NCBI RefSeq assembly: GCF_018215265.2
Contig: NZ_CP136562.1
Location: forward strand, 1,178,001-1,242,000
DNA: 64,000 nt
Reading direction: 5' to 3'
Source of the DNA: Paenarthrobacter sp. GOM3
GTDB taxonomy: Bacteria; Actinomycetota; Actinomycetes; Actinomycetales; Micrococcaceae
Positions 17,756-26,537 of this stretch are shown here, in pieces. The position numbers and the translations under genes are program-made. The first letter of the stretch is position 1. Each line of letters starts with the position of its first letter. The notes under the pieces were generated by a model. It did no database searches. It had not been told where the DNA came from and saw only the letters and a list, made by a program, of their open reading frames with translations.

Positions 17756-17852
17756 GATATATGTACTACTAGGTCAGTAGCTGTTAGAACACATATCCAC
17801 ATAGCGAATTACACCCATGTAATTCGCCGCCAGCCGTCCGTAGCGTAGTACT
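17753..17852. repeat. Cluster of three short palindromes
   Basis: GTGGATATATGT (17753) pairs imperfectly with ACACATATCCAC (ending 17800). GCGAATTAC (17804-17812) and GTAATTCGC (17819-17827) form a perfect 9-bp inverted repeat. GCGTAGT and ACTACGC follow near 17840. Role unknown. Confidence 0.5.
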
Positions 17853-17927
17853 CAATCACCCACTACGCGAGGGAACCAGATGAACACCCCGAGCACGCGC
17901 TCAAGCACTAAAGCAACGGCCTCCCAC

Positions 17928-18019
17928 CACCTAGACGAGTCGGTCCAGCACCTAGTTTTGCCCAAATCACCACCTAGAAGCCCCCAAAATGGCCTGTGCA
18001 CGGCCGTTTTGCCACCTAG
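17928..18019 (+). promoter_or_regulatory. CACCTAG array, copy 2, upstream of the LuxR regulator
   Basis: Four exact CACCTAG heptamers in the same orientation at 17928, 17949, 17971 and 18013. Spacings of 21, 22 and 42 bases put all four on one face of the helix. The last ends 27 bases before the GTG start of the regulator. Probable operator, possibly autoregulatory. Confidence 0.65.
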
Positions 18020-18046
18020 TCCCGTTTCCTCGATCTAGCCTGCGAA

Positions 18047-20647
18047 GTGAGCCGCATGTCGGGCGTCCACAGAAACAGAAGGTCAGGTCGAGTGTTCGAT
18101 TCAGAGGTTCAACGAATCCTCGATTTCGTTGCACGCGGCATAGGAGTGCGCGTTGTCGGTGCCCCTGGAAGCGGGAAGACCGCCGTCGTCAAAACCGTGA
18201 TAGCGAACTTGGAGAAGACGGGCGTCTCTGTCCACTTCATCAGCGGCATGCGCACGCACCGCGGTATTCCGTACTCGGCCATCAAGGGGCTCGGCCTGGA
18301 CCTGCGCCCGGGCCGAAATGGTGTCTTCGATATCGCGGACGTGTTCGCGAGCCAGCTGGCCAAGCCGGGAAAGCACTTGATGGTTGCTGACGATATCCAC
18401 TTGGTAGACAACGAGTCCCTGGCCGTCCTTGAAGCCGTCCGCCGGCGTTCAGACTGCCCATTGGTTGCCACTGCCCCGGAAACGTGGGCGTTCTCCAAAG
18501 GACAACTCGCTGTCCTCAACCAAGGCCGCGAGGCTCACCTGCAGCTGGACCCCCTCCACTACGAGCAGGTTCACATGCTGATCGCCCAAGTGCTAGGTGC
18601 ACTTGCGGACGCCGAGGCAACGGCGCGAATCCTCACCAAGTCCGCGGGAAATCCCCGACTCATTGTCCGGATAGCCGAAACCGCATCGCTGAGTGACCTC
18701 CTTGTTCTGCGGGATAAACAATGGCGCATGACCGGCCACTCGCTCTGGAACGAGCACCTCCGTGGGACCCTTGAAGCGCTGCTGGCCGAGCTCAGCACCG
18801 AGGAATTCACCGCCCTCCACATCATGGCAATACTGGGCACGGCACGCATCGACATCCTGCAAAAAGTCATCAGTCCCGAAATCCTGGAGAACCTTGAGCG
18901 GCGCGGATTCTTGTCCGTCATGAACGACCACCACAGCGGGGCGACCGCCGCCATTAGTCCACCAGTGATCGCCGACTATTTCCGCGGACAGAAGATGCTC
19001 CGCGACCGGCACCTGCTGCGCAGCAAGATCGCCGGCATACTCGAGACGGCTCCCCAAGTGGCCGGAGAAAACTCATCGACGACCGATTGCCTCACCCAGC
19101 TTCTCGCCGGGCTCCGCCTTGAGAAGGGCGACGACGACGCCGTGACCGCTCGCCACATCCACGACCACAACGCAGCACGTGAACGCATCCGGTTCGAACG
19201 CTGGGAAGGAAACAAGACAACCGCAAACGCCGTCTCGCTCCTCCGTACATATTGGGGCGCTCCCGTCAACGTTCAACGCGCCGGTCGCGTCTGTGCGGAA
19301 ACAACAACAGCCGACGCCGATGCGTCAGACCGGCTGTTCCTCATCATCACCAAGGCGATGCTCGCTATCCATACGGGCCACGGCCCAGGTGCCGCCGTCG
19401 AAATTCTCCAATCGTGGGGAGCGACTAACCCGGGATACGAATCGGACGTCGCAAATGCCGTTGTCTTTCTCAGCGCATCCCATGGTCGCGTTCAGCCCAC
19501 CGATGGGCACCATCCAGACGGTTCAGATCCGCAGCCCGGCATGCGGAACCTGGTGAACGGGCTACTGGAGCTATACCGCCTGCGGCCCGAAGCTGCCCTC
19601 AAAGCAGTCGAGGGTGACGGGGATGAGGACGCCTTCCCGCACCTCCGCCCCTTCATCCGGGGTTTCGCACTGTTCGCCGCCGGCAGGGTTGATGAGTCCC
19701 TTGTCTTCGCCTTGGATTGGCGTGCCGAGGCCCGCAACAACCTGGACCAGTTCGGCGTTGTCACCAGCAGCTACATTGCTGCCCACGGGCTGCTGTACCG
19801 AGGCAACTTCGAAGAAGCCGAATATCTCATGAGCAGCGTCTTCGCCATGGGTCGGCCCGGGTTCGTAGTGGACTCCTTGTACGATGCCATGCTGCGGCTT
19901 GCCGGGCTAAGGCACGCAAGCAACGTCGTCTCACCGGCTTTCTCCATAGCCGCCCAAGCACGGGAAGACGTGCACGACATCGGCCCGCTTCCCGGTATAG
20001 GAAAAGGCGCCTACGAACTCATCGCCCACAGCAGCGCCCAACCCGCAACGTTCGATCGCAAAGCAACCAAGCTCATCAAACGCCAACTGAAGAGCGGGTA
20101 CGTCCTCGAAGCGATGATGACGGCGTTGCTGTGCACGTGCCTGTGTCCAGGGCGGCCTGTGCTGGAGCTGCTGCAGAAGATTCTCAGGGAGAGCGGCATA
20201 TCCGTCCACGACAAACTCCTGGCCATCGCCGCCGCAGTTGTAGAGGGAGACCACCAGCTGCTGGGCCTGCTCCTCAAGCACTACGAACCCGATCCCGACA
20301 CCTACCAAATAGGGATGCTGCTCCGCGGCGCCCTCAAACGCCACGTCGTCGAAGGTGACAGTGTCGCAGCCGACGCCCTTGCCCAGGCCTCGTCGATGTT
20401 CGCGGTTCGGTTCCCCTCGGCCAATGAACAACTGTCCTTCAACACCTTCAGGACTACGCCGCTTACTGAAAGGGAGATCGAGGTGGCCGTGCTGGCGGGC
20501 CACCGCTCAAATGTCGAGATTGGCGAGCACTTGGGTATCAGCGCTAGGACCGTGGAAAACCACATTTCCAACGCGCTCAGGAAAACCGGTGCAACGTCGC
20601 GCAACAGTCTCTTCATGCTCGTAGGGAATTCACTTCCGCCTCGCTGA
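18047..20647 (+). CDS. Large ATPase-LuxR transcriptional regulator
   Basis: 866-residue regulator. The N-terminal STAND/AAA-type ATPase has Walker A GAPGSGKT at residues 38-45 (Lys44) and a Walker B-like LMVADDIHLVD near residue 115. A long helical, TPR-like middle follows. The C-terminal LuxR helix-turn-helix starts LTEREIEVAVLAG at residue 806, with ARTVENHISNALRKTG as the recognition region. Architecture resembles LAL regulators. It is preceded by a phased array of CACCTAG sites and followed by a transporter gene 66 bases downstream, its likely target. GTG 18047 is used; ATG 18056 is possible. The inducer is unknown. Confidence 0.85.
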   Translation: MSRMSGVHRNRRSGRVFDSEVQRILDFVARGIGVRVVGAPGSGKTAVVKTVIANLEKTGVSVHFISGMRTHRGIPYSAIKGLGLDLRPGRNGVFDIADVFASQLAKPGKHLMVADDIHLVDNESLAVLEAVRRRSDCPLVATAPETWAFSKGQLAVLNQGREAHLQLDPLHYEQVHMLIAQVLGALADAEATARILTKSAGNPRLIVRIAETASLSDLLVLRDKQWRMTGHSLWNEHLRGTLEALLAELSTEEFTALHIMAILGTARIDILQKVISPEILENLERRGFLSVMNDHHSGATAAISPPVIADYFRGQKMLRDRHLLRSKIAGILETAPQVAGENSSTTDCLTQLLAGLRLEKGDDDAVTARHIHDHNAARERIRFERWEGNKTTANAVSLLRTYWGAPVNVQRAGRVCAETTTADADASDRLFLIITKAMLAIHTGHGPGAAVEILQSWGATNPGYESDVANAVVFLSASHGRVQPTDGHHPDGSDPQPGMRNLVNGLLELYRLRPEAALKAVEGDGDEDAFPHLRPFIRGFALFAAGRVDESLVFALDWRAEARNNLDQFGVVTSSYIAAHGLLYRGNFEEAEYLMSSVFAMGRPGFVVDSLYDAMLRLAGLRHASNVVSPAFSIAAQAREDVHDIGPLPGIGKGAYELIAHSSAQPATFDRKATKLIKRQLKSGYVLEAMMTALLCTCLCPGRPVLELLQKILRESGISVHDKLLAIAAAVVEGDHQLLGLLLKHYEPDPDTYQIGMLLRGALKRHVVEGDSVAADALAQASSMFAVRFPSANEQLSFNTFRTTPLTEREIEVAVLAGHRSNVEIGEHLGISARTVENHISNALRKTGATSRNSLFMLVGNSLPPR

Positions 20648-20713
20648 CCCGGGATACGCTCGGAGTATCGCCCCTTGCGGCGTTACCAGACTCCCAACGC
20701 GTGAAGGGTTTCA

Positions 20714-21985
20714 GTGAGCAATTCCCCGGCCTTGGCCCGCAGACTCGGCACCTTCGATGCCTCACTCATCGGCCTCGGCTCCATGATTGGCGCCGGTGTG
20801 TTCGCTGCGTTCACCCCCGCTGCGGCAGCCGCGGGTTCGGGGCTGCTGGTGGGCCTGGTCGTGGCAGCGTTCGTAGCGTTCTGTAACGCCACGTCGTCCG
20901 CTCAACTCGCGGCCGCCTACCCGACGTCCGGCGGCACCTACGTGTACGGCCGTGAACGGCTTGGACCGTGGTTCGGGTTCCTGGCCGGCTGGGGTTTCGT
21001 CATCGGCAAAACAGCCAGCGCCGCCGCAATGGCAATGACGTTCGCTGCCTATGCCGCACCCCAAGGCTGGGAACGCCCGGTGGCGATTGCCGCCGTCGTA
21101 CTTTTGACTGCTGTGAACTATCACGGCGTAACCCGAACAGCGGGCCTGACTCGGGTTCTGGTGGTTGCCGTGCTGATTGCACTGGCTATCGCTGTAGCTG
21201 CGGTGTGGGGAGGATCCGGGCCGGACTTCGGAAACCTGGTGGGCGACGGGCTGCTGGCACACGGCTGGTACGGGATTCTGCAGTCGGCAGGGTTGCTGTT
21301 CTTTGCTTTCGCCGGCTACGCGCGGATTGCGACCATGGGCGAGGAAGTGCGGGAACCACGCCGCACCATCCCGCGGGCCATCAGCATCGCGCTTGGCATC
21401 ACGATCCTTATTTACGCGGTCATCGCTGTCACCCTGCTCGCCGCGATTGGTCCCGACGGTATCGCGGAAAATACGACGCCGTTGGCCGCCGCCGTCGAAC
21501 AGGGAACCTTTGCGTGGGCTGCTCCCGTGGTTCGCGTCGGTGCCGCGGTGGCTTCGCTGGGCGCCCTGCTGGCTCTGATAGCCGGACTCGGTAGGACAAG
21601 CCTGGCCATGGCCCGTGAGCACGACCTGCTGCATGCGCTCGCCGCCGTCCACCCGAAATATAAAGTGCCGCACCGAGCGGAGATGACGCTGGCGGTGGTC
21701 ATTTGCGTGATCGTTGCGGTGGCTGATCTGCGGGGTGCCATCGGCTTCTCATCTTTCGGGGTGCTGCTCTATTACTTGGTGGCCAACATCGCGGCGTTTA
21801 CGCAACCTGCCGAGGATCGTCGCTATCCGAAGGCACTGCAGGTTGCAGGAGCGGTGGCGTGCGTGGTGCTTGTGGCGACGCTGCCGCCACTGTCCGTGGG
21901 GCTTGGAGTCCTTATGTTCGTGGTGGGAATCGTGTATCGGCTGCTGCGGCTTCGCCGGGCTGGGCACGGCTCCACCTGGGGGTAA
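20714..21985 (+). CDS. APC superfamily permease
   Basis: 423-residue membrane protein with about 12 helices. The N-terminal LGTFDASLIGLGSMIGAGVF and the loop MGEEVREPRRTIPRAI are APC hallmarks. GTG 20714 lies seven bases after GAAGGG. It follows the LuxR-type regulator on the same strand and is probably controlled by it. The substrate is an amino acid or amine not defined by sequence. The stop codon sits in the loop of a 14-bp hairpin. Confidence 0.85.
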   Translation: MSNSPALARRLGTFDASLIGLGSMIGAGVFAAFTPAAAAAGSGLLVGLVVAAFVAFCNATSSAQLAAAYPTSGGTYVYGRERLGPWFGFLAGWGFVIGKTASAAAMAMTFAAYAAPQGWERPVAIAAVVLLTAVNYHGVTRTAGLTRVLVVAVLIALAIAVAAVWGGSGPDFGNLVGDGLLAHGWYGILQSAGLLFFAFAGYARIATMGEEVREPRRTIPRAISIALGITILIYAVIAVTLLAAIGPDGIAENTTPLAAAVEQGTFAWAAPVVRVGAAVASLGALLALIAGLGRTSLAMAREHDLLHALAAVHPKYKVPHRAEMTLAVVICVIVAVADLRGAIGFSSFGVLLYYLVANIAAFTQPAEDRRYPKALQVAGAVACVVLVATLPPLSVGLGVLMFVVGIVYRLLRLRRAGHGSTWG

Positions 21986-22002
21986 TCGGGTGGAGCCGTG
22001 CC
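21963..22002 (+). terminator. Hairpin at the permease 3-prime end
   Basis: Perfect 14-bp stem GGCACGGCTCCACC / GGTGGAGCCGTGCC; the TAA stop of the permease lies in its loop. No T-run follows, so termination may be partial. Confidence 0.6.
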
Positions 22003-22097
22003 GTCATGCCTCCGACGCCGGGGCGGGTGGGGTTTCCCGCCGGACAACGGGATCCCGCCCCAGAGGCACAAGAAGAGACTATGGCTGGATTTCGGGA

Positions 22098-22168
22098 CTA
22101 GGTGGTGGAAAGGGGCAACTAGGTGCTGACGTGGGGAAACTTAGGGGTTCTGCGGCGGGTTCTAGGCC
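22098..22168 (-). promoter_or_regulatory. CACCTAG array, copy 3, opposite orientation
   Basis: CTAGGTG (reverse complement of CACCTAG) at 22098 and 22119, then five-of-seven matches TTAGGGG at 22141 and CTAGGCC at 22162: spacings 21, 22 and 21. It lies 68 bases before the kinase start. The two degenerate sites were recognised because they fall on the expected phase. Confidence 0.5.
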
Positions 22169-22235
22169 AAATTTGTGTGGTGCGGTGAGCGGAGTAGGTG
22201 CGGGGAATGAGGTCATCCTGTGCCACGATGGTCCG

Positions 22236-22922
22236 ATGATTGGGGAGAACGACGCGATCGGTAAAACAGAACTAATGGAGTTGCTTGCAGCGGAACTGGT
22301 GGATCTCCCATCAGGCCGCCGCCTCATTGCCGTTGATGGCGCCGACGGAAGCGGCAAAACAACGTTGTCCAATGAACTTGCATCCGTGATTCAGGACCGG
22401 CCTGTTGTGACTATTCACCTGGATGACTTCCTCAACCTTCAGGAAGTCCGCCACCGGCGAGGACGCACATCGCCGGTAGGGTTCTGGCTGGACACCTACG
22501 ACTACGCAGCCTTTCAGGAAAACGTTCTGACTCCGCTGCGAGGAGGCGGGGACGGAATATATTGTCCCGGAGTCACGGATGCCCGGCAGAACCACCGAAT
22601 TGAGTTGCCTCGACGGGAAGCGCCGGAGGACGCGTTGGTGCTGGTCGAGGGGATGTTCCTCCACCGGGACGAGTTAATGGGCCAGTGGGACTACTCGATC
22701 TTCCTCGATGTCCCCTTCACTGAAACTGCACGCCGAATGTCCATACGGGACGGCGGCAACTCTGACCCCGAACATCCATCAATGCGCCGTTATGTCGGCG
22801 GCCAACGCCTCTACTTCGAGAACGCGGAGCCGTGGTCGCGCGCAACCAGAGTTATCGATAACACCCGTCCGGACGAGCCCAGGCTCATATGCGTCACCGA
22901 GGCATCCCAGAGCCGACGCTGA
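22236..22922 (+). CDS. Uridine kinase-like P-loop kinase
   Basis: 228-residue kinase resembling uridine/phosphoribulokinase-type enzymes. Walker A is VDGADGSGKTTLSNEL at about residues 33-48. DDFLNLQEVRHRRGR follows (substrate side), then LVLVEGMFLHRDEL, and SIFLDVPFTETARRMSIRD late in the protein. It would phosphorylate a nucleoside or small alcohol; the exact substrate is open. ATG 22236 is chosen because the longer frame would run back into the permease. The phased CTAGGTG sites just upstream suggest shared control with the LuxR locus. Confidence 0.75.
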   Translation: MIGENDAIGKTELMELLAAELVDLPSGRRLIAVDGADGSGKTTLSNELASVIQDRPVVTIHLDDFLNLQEVRHRRGRTSPVGFWLDTYDYAAFQENVLTPLRGGGDGIYCPGVTDARQNHRIELPRREAPEDALVLVEGMFLHRDELMGQWDYSIFLDVPFTETARRMSIRDGGNSDPEHPSMRRYVGGQRLYFENAEPWSRATRVIDNTRPDEPRLICVTEASQSRR

Positions 22923-22975
22923 CGGCGGTGTGGGGCGGCCACGGCTTTTGATGCCACACCCGCCCCACAGAAAAG

Positions 22976-23695
22976 CTACTTTTCGCAGCCGATCCCGTCG
23001 CCGTCCGAGTCGAGCTTGTAGATATCCGAGCCAATGACCGTCACGGGACCCCGAACATACGCGGGACCATTGCCCTTGCCGCCTGCGCAGTCGACATCCG
23101 AAGCTATGGGAACGCAGCCGCTGTAGTTCGGATCGCAGCCACTCTGGGCTTGTGGTGCCGGGGCCTGTGCTTTGGGAACTACTGCGGCTGCCGCCTTGTC
23201 AGCAGCCGCCTTAGCTGCCGCGGCTTGTGCAGCAGCGGCCTGATCCGCAGCTGCATTGTCTGCAGCGACTTTGTCGGCCGCGGCCTTATCAGCAGCTGCT
23301 TTATCGGCGGCGGCCTTGTCCGCTGCAGCCTTAGCTGCGGCCTCGGCGGCGCGCTGATCCGAAAGTTTCCGTGCGGTTGCTGAGTCCAACCACACCAATT
23401 TTCCGGATTGATCCATGCCACAAACATAGGTGTCACCGGCACCAACCTGCGTAGCCTTCTCTGTTGTGCAGGTTGTTCCGGCGACCTTGCTCGGAGTTGG
23501 TGTCGGTGTTGACGATGGCGAGGACTTGGAGGTGCTTACCGAGCTGGCGGAGGTTGCGGACCCTTGTCCGCAGGCCGTCAGCAGGACAACAACAGAGCCT
23601 AAGGCGATCAGTGCAAGCGATTTACTGCCTTGAGCCAAGGAAGACTTGCGCCGGAAATGCCTATTTTTGGACGTGCGAATAGCACCCTTTTTCAA
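22976..23695 (-). CDS. Excalibur-domain lipoprotein with an Ala-rich repeat
   Basis: 239-residue surface lipoprotein. After a basic N terminus come a hydrophobic signal LALIALGSVVVLL and the lipobox LTAC. A Ser/Thr/Pro linker and a Cys-containing small domain follow, then a long helical stretch made of repeated AADKA-type units (about 60 residues). The C-terminal Excalibur calcium-binding motif is DSDGDGIGCE. TTG 23695 is preferred because AAGGGGG precedes it; an in-frame ATG at 23746 has no such site. It probably anchors to the membrane and spans part of the cell wall. Confidence 0.82.
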   Translation of the reverse strand: MKKGAIRTSKNRHFRRKSSLAQGSKSLALIALGSVVVLLTACGQGSATSASSVSTSKSSPSSTPTPTPSKVAGTTCTTEKATQVGAGDTYVCGMDQSGKLVWLDSATARKLSDQRAAEAAAKAAADKAAADKAAADKAAADKVAADNAAADQAAAAQAAAAKAAADKAAAAVVPKAQAPAPQAQSGCDPNYSGCVPIASDVDCAGGKGNGPAYVRGPVTVIGSDIYKLDSDGDGIGCEK

Positions 23696-23837
23696 TGTAA
23701 TGCCCCCTTTTTGATGCGCCGATGCGGTGGCGCGTGCTGCGACCATAACACCCGGCTGATCAGCAAAGGGAGTGGAAGTTATCTATGACTTTGCATGGAG
23801 CGAAAGTTACGATGACTGCTTCCGCGCCATCCATGCA

Positions 23838-25217
23838 TCAAGCCCGTGCGTGCTTCCGCCGCGCAGGCAGGTTACCAGTGCCTTCCGCGGAGAGCGCGGC
23901 ACCCGTCCCCAGCCCGCGGAACGTCCACCCTGCGCTCCGCCAAGCCTCAGCGTCCAGTACGTTGCGAGCGTCCAGCACCATCCGGCGTCGTACGAGTGAT
24001 CCGGCTACCGAAGGCGACAGCGAGACGTATTCGTCCCATTCCGTGAGCAGCAGCACCAGCTCGGCACCTTCCAGGGCGCGTTTGGTGGATGCCTCGAAGC
24101 GGATTTGTGGGTAGCGGATCCAGGCATTGTTGATGGCTTTGGGGTCGGTGACGGTGACGTGCGCGCCGGCGGACGCGAGTTGTTGCGCCACGTCCAGGGC
24201 GGGGGAGTCGCGGATGTCGTCGGTGTCGGGCTTGAACGCGGCGCCGAGGATGGTCACGGTGCGGCCGGAAAGGAAGCCGCGGCACATCTCGCGGGCGACC
24301 TCTACGGCGCGGGAACGTTGATCCAGGTTCACCGAATCAACCAAGGCCATCCACTCATCCACCGACGGCACCGAAAGATCACGAGCCTGCGCCCGGAAGG
24401 ACCTGATGTCCTTGGGCAGGCAGCCGCCGCCAAAGCCCAACCCGGCGTGCAGGTAGCGATTGCCGATGCGCGGGTCCAGCCCCATCGCCTCACTGAGCTC
24501 GCTTACGTCCGCGCCCGACGCGTCGCAGAGCTCGGCCATCGCGTTAATGAAGCTGACCTTCGTAGCCAGGAACGCGTTCGACGCGGACTTGATCAGCTCC
24601 GCGGTCGCGAAATTGCAGACCCGGCGCGGGATCCCCGCGCTGATCAAGGGTTCGTACACGGCATCCAGCACGGCGGTGACCGGGAGCCCGGCAGCGGCAT
24701 CCTTGCCACCCGGGACGCCGTAAACCAGTCGGTCCGGAACCAACGAATCCTTGACGGCAGTCCCTTGGCGCAGGAACTCGGGGTTCCAGCCGAGCAGCAC
24801 GTCGGAGCGTCGTGCCAGCAGCTCGCGCAGCTTCTCCACCGTGCCTACCGGCACCGTCGATTTACCGACGACGGCGGCCCCCTTGGCCAGGTGCGGCAGG
24901 AGGCTCTTCGTGGCGCCCATCAGGTAGGAGAGGTCCGCGGTGTCAGAGGTCTTGGACTGGGGGGTGCCTACGCAAAGGAAGTGAACTTGGGCGTCCGCTG
25001 CGAGGGAGAAGTCCGTGGTGAACTCGAGCCGGCCCGTGGTGCGGCCGTCGCGGAGGAGCTCGTCCAGGCCGGGTTCGTGGAAGGGGGCCAGTGCCTTGTT
25101 GAGCTGTTCAACTTTGGAGGAGTCGACGTCGATACCCACTACGGTGTGGCCCATCGAAGCGAGCGTCGCTGCGTGGACTGCGCCGAGGTAGCCGCAGCCG
25201 ATCACGGAAATCTTCAT
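23838..25217 (-). CDS. UDP-glucose 6-dehydrogenase
   Basis: 459-residue NAD-dependent enzyme oxidising UDP-glucose to UDP-glucuronate for envelope polysaccharide. The N-terminal Rossmann motif is VIGCGYLGAVHA at about residues 5-16. HFLCVGTP, GKSTVPVGT, NPEFLRQGTAV and the catalytic-cysteine segment GFGGGCLPKDIRSF are all present, as is the C-terminal LGAAFKPDTDDIRDSPA. Length is typical. The ATG at 25217 overlaps the stop of the upstream glycosyltransferase by ATGA, so the pair is an operon. Confidence 0.95.
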   Translation of the reverse strand: MKISVIGCGYLGAVHAATLASMGHTVVGIDVDSSKVEQLNKALAPFHEPGLDELLRDGRTTGRLEFTTDFSLAADAQVHFLCVGTPQSKTSDTADLSYLMGATKSLLPHLAKGAAVVGKSTVPVGTVEKLRELLARRSDVLLGWNPEFLRQGTAVKDSLVPDRLVYGVPGGKDAAAGLPVTAVLDAVYEPLISAGIPRRVCNFATAELIKSASNAFLATKVSFINAMAELCDASGADVSELSEAMGLDPRIGNRYLHAGLGFGGGCLPKDIRSFRAQARDLSVPSVDEWMALVDSVNLDQRSRAVEVAREMCRGFLSGRTVTILGAAFKPDTDDIRDSPALDVAQQLASAGAHVTVTDPKAINNAWIRYPQIRFEASTKRALEGAELVLLLTEWDEYVSLSPSVAGSLVRRRMVLDARNVLDAEAWRSAGWTFRGLGTGAALSAEGTGNLPARRKHARA

Positions 25218-26389
25218 GAGGTGGGTCCTTTGCTGGAGGTCAATTCGGTGGGGCCGTTTTCCCGGGAGAAGGAGGCGATGACTTCGTTGTAATGGCGGAC
25301 CAGGTCGGCGCTGAGCACCGGCCACGTCCGTCCCTGGACCGACGCGGTTGCTGCCGTTGCGAAGGCACGGCGCTTGGCGTCGTCGCCCATCAGGTCCTGC
25401 ACGTAATCGCGCAGCTGGGTGAGGTTCCCTGGCTCGTACAGCCAGCCGGTGCGCGAGTTTTCCACGAGGTCCAAGGGGCCGCCGCGTCCGGTAGCAACCA
25501 CGGGAACGCCCGAAGCCATGGCTTCCTGAATGGTCTGGCAGAAGGTTTCGAACTCGCCGGGATGGACAAAAAGGTCGAAGGAAGCAACAGCTTCGGCCAA
25601 CGCGTCACCACCGAGGAATCCCGTAAATACAGCGTCCGGCAGCGCAGCTTCAAGGGAGGCGCGCTGCGGGCCATCGCCCACAATCACCAGCTTCGTGTTC
25701 GGCAGGCCGGCCAGAACGGAGAGGTCCTCGACCTGTTTCTCCACGGCGAGCCGGCCGACGTAGCCGATGATGCGGTGACCCTCGGGCGCTACTGAGCTGC
25801 GCCACGCCGTCGAACGTTTAGTGGGGTTGAAGCGCGCGGTGTCCACGCCGCGCCGCCACATGTCCACGCGCAGGATGCCGCGTCCGCGCAACTGGTTCAG
25901 CGCGAACGTGGACGGCACCAGGCTTCGGGTGGCCAGGAGGTGGATGTTGTCCACGCGGTTCCAGGCCCAGTTCTCCAGGAACGGCACGCCATAGCGCGCG
26001 GCGTAGCTGGGAACTTCGGTTTGATAGATCGCCACAGTCGGGATGCCGAGCTGGTGGGCGGCCTGCACGGCGCGCCAGCCGAGAACGAACGGGGAAGCGA
26101 GGTGCACCACCTCGGGCGAGAAATCGGCAAGGATTCGCTTGACCCGATTCACACCACCCAACGCAACCCGCACATTCGTGTAACCGGCCAGCGGCACCGA
26201 GGGAAGCCGGTGCACATACGCACCCTTCTCGACGCTCGAAACATCAGTGTCCGACGTCGACGGCGCGATCACCATCACCTCATCCCCGCGCTCTTGCAGA
26301 TGCTCCAGCACCCGCAGTATCGAGTGGGTTACCCCATTCATCAGTGGCAGGAATGATTCGGCGACGATTGCGATCCTCACGCCTTCCAC
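25214..26389 (-). CDS. GT-B family glycosyltransferase
   Basis: 391-residue family 4-like glycosyltransferase. The N-terminal acceptor half begins RIAIVAESFLPLMNGVTHSI with a Gly-Val loop typical of mannosyl- and glucosyltransferases such as MgtA and PimB. The C-terminal donor half contains YVGRLAVEKQVEDL and the EX7E motif in HPGEFETFCQTIQEAMASG. Co-transcribed with UDP-glucose dehydrogenase, which suggests a glucuronate-containing glycolipid or polymer; the sugar specificity is inference. It starts at GTG 26389 (GTG 26380 possible). Confidence 0.88.
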   Translation of the reverse strand: MEGVRIAIVAESFLPLMNGVTHSILRVLEHLQERGDEVMVIAPSTSDTDVSSVEKGAYVHRLPSVPLAGYTNVRVALGGVNRVKRILADFSPEVVHLASPFVLGWRAVQAAHQLGIPTVAIYQTEVPSYAARYGVPFLENWAWNRVDNIHLLATRSLVPSTFALNQLRGRGILRVDMWRRGVDTARFNPTKRSTAWRSSVAPEGHRIIGYVGRLAVEKQVEDLSVLAGLPNTKLVIVGDGPQRASLEAALPDAVFTGFLGGDALAEAVASFDLFVHPGEFETFCQTIQEAMASGVPVVATGRGGPLDLVENSRTGWLYEPGNLTQLRDYVQDLMGDDAKRRAFATAATASVQGRTWPVLSADLVRHYNEVIASFSRENGPTELTSSKGPTS

Positions 26390-26537
26390 GGTGGTCGGGG
26401 CGGTTGGCGGTGCGGGTTCGATCGGGTGGCCTGTGGAGGAAGAGTGGGTTAACAGGTGGTTCTCTGTTTTGTCCGTGTGCGGTTGTAGGCTGGCGTTCTA
26501 CGACGTACTGGGGCGTCGATGATCTGGGGGTTCTGCC

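Larger units (their letters stand above)
17113..18046. other. Gene-poor region built of repeated fragments
   Basis: About 930 bases without an intact gene. In order it holds the upstream region of the secreted-protein operon, the first CACCTAG array (17395-17486), a perfect long Shine-Dalgarno followed by a start-stop pair (about 17540-17562), the cspA remnant (17636-17755), nested palindromes (17753-17852) and the second CACCTAG array (17928-18019) in front of the LuxR gene. Confidence 0.6.

Noticed and set aside
17545..17772. 75-codon frame over the cspA remnant
   Set aside because: Out of frame with cspA and running through the terminator hairpin.
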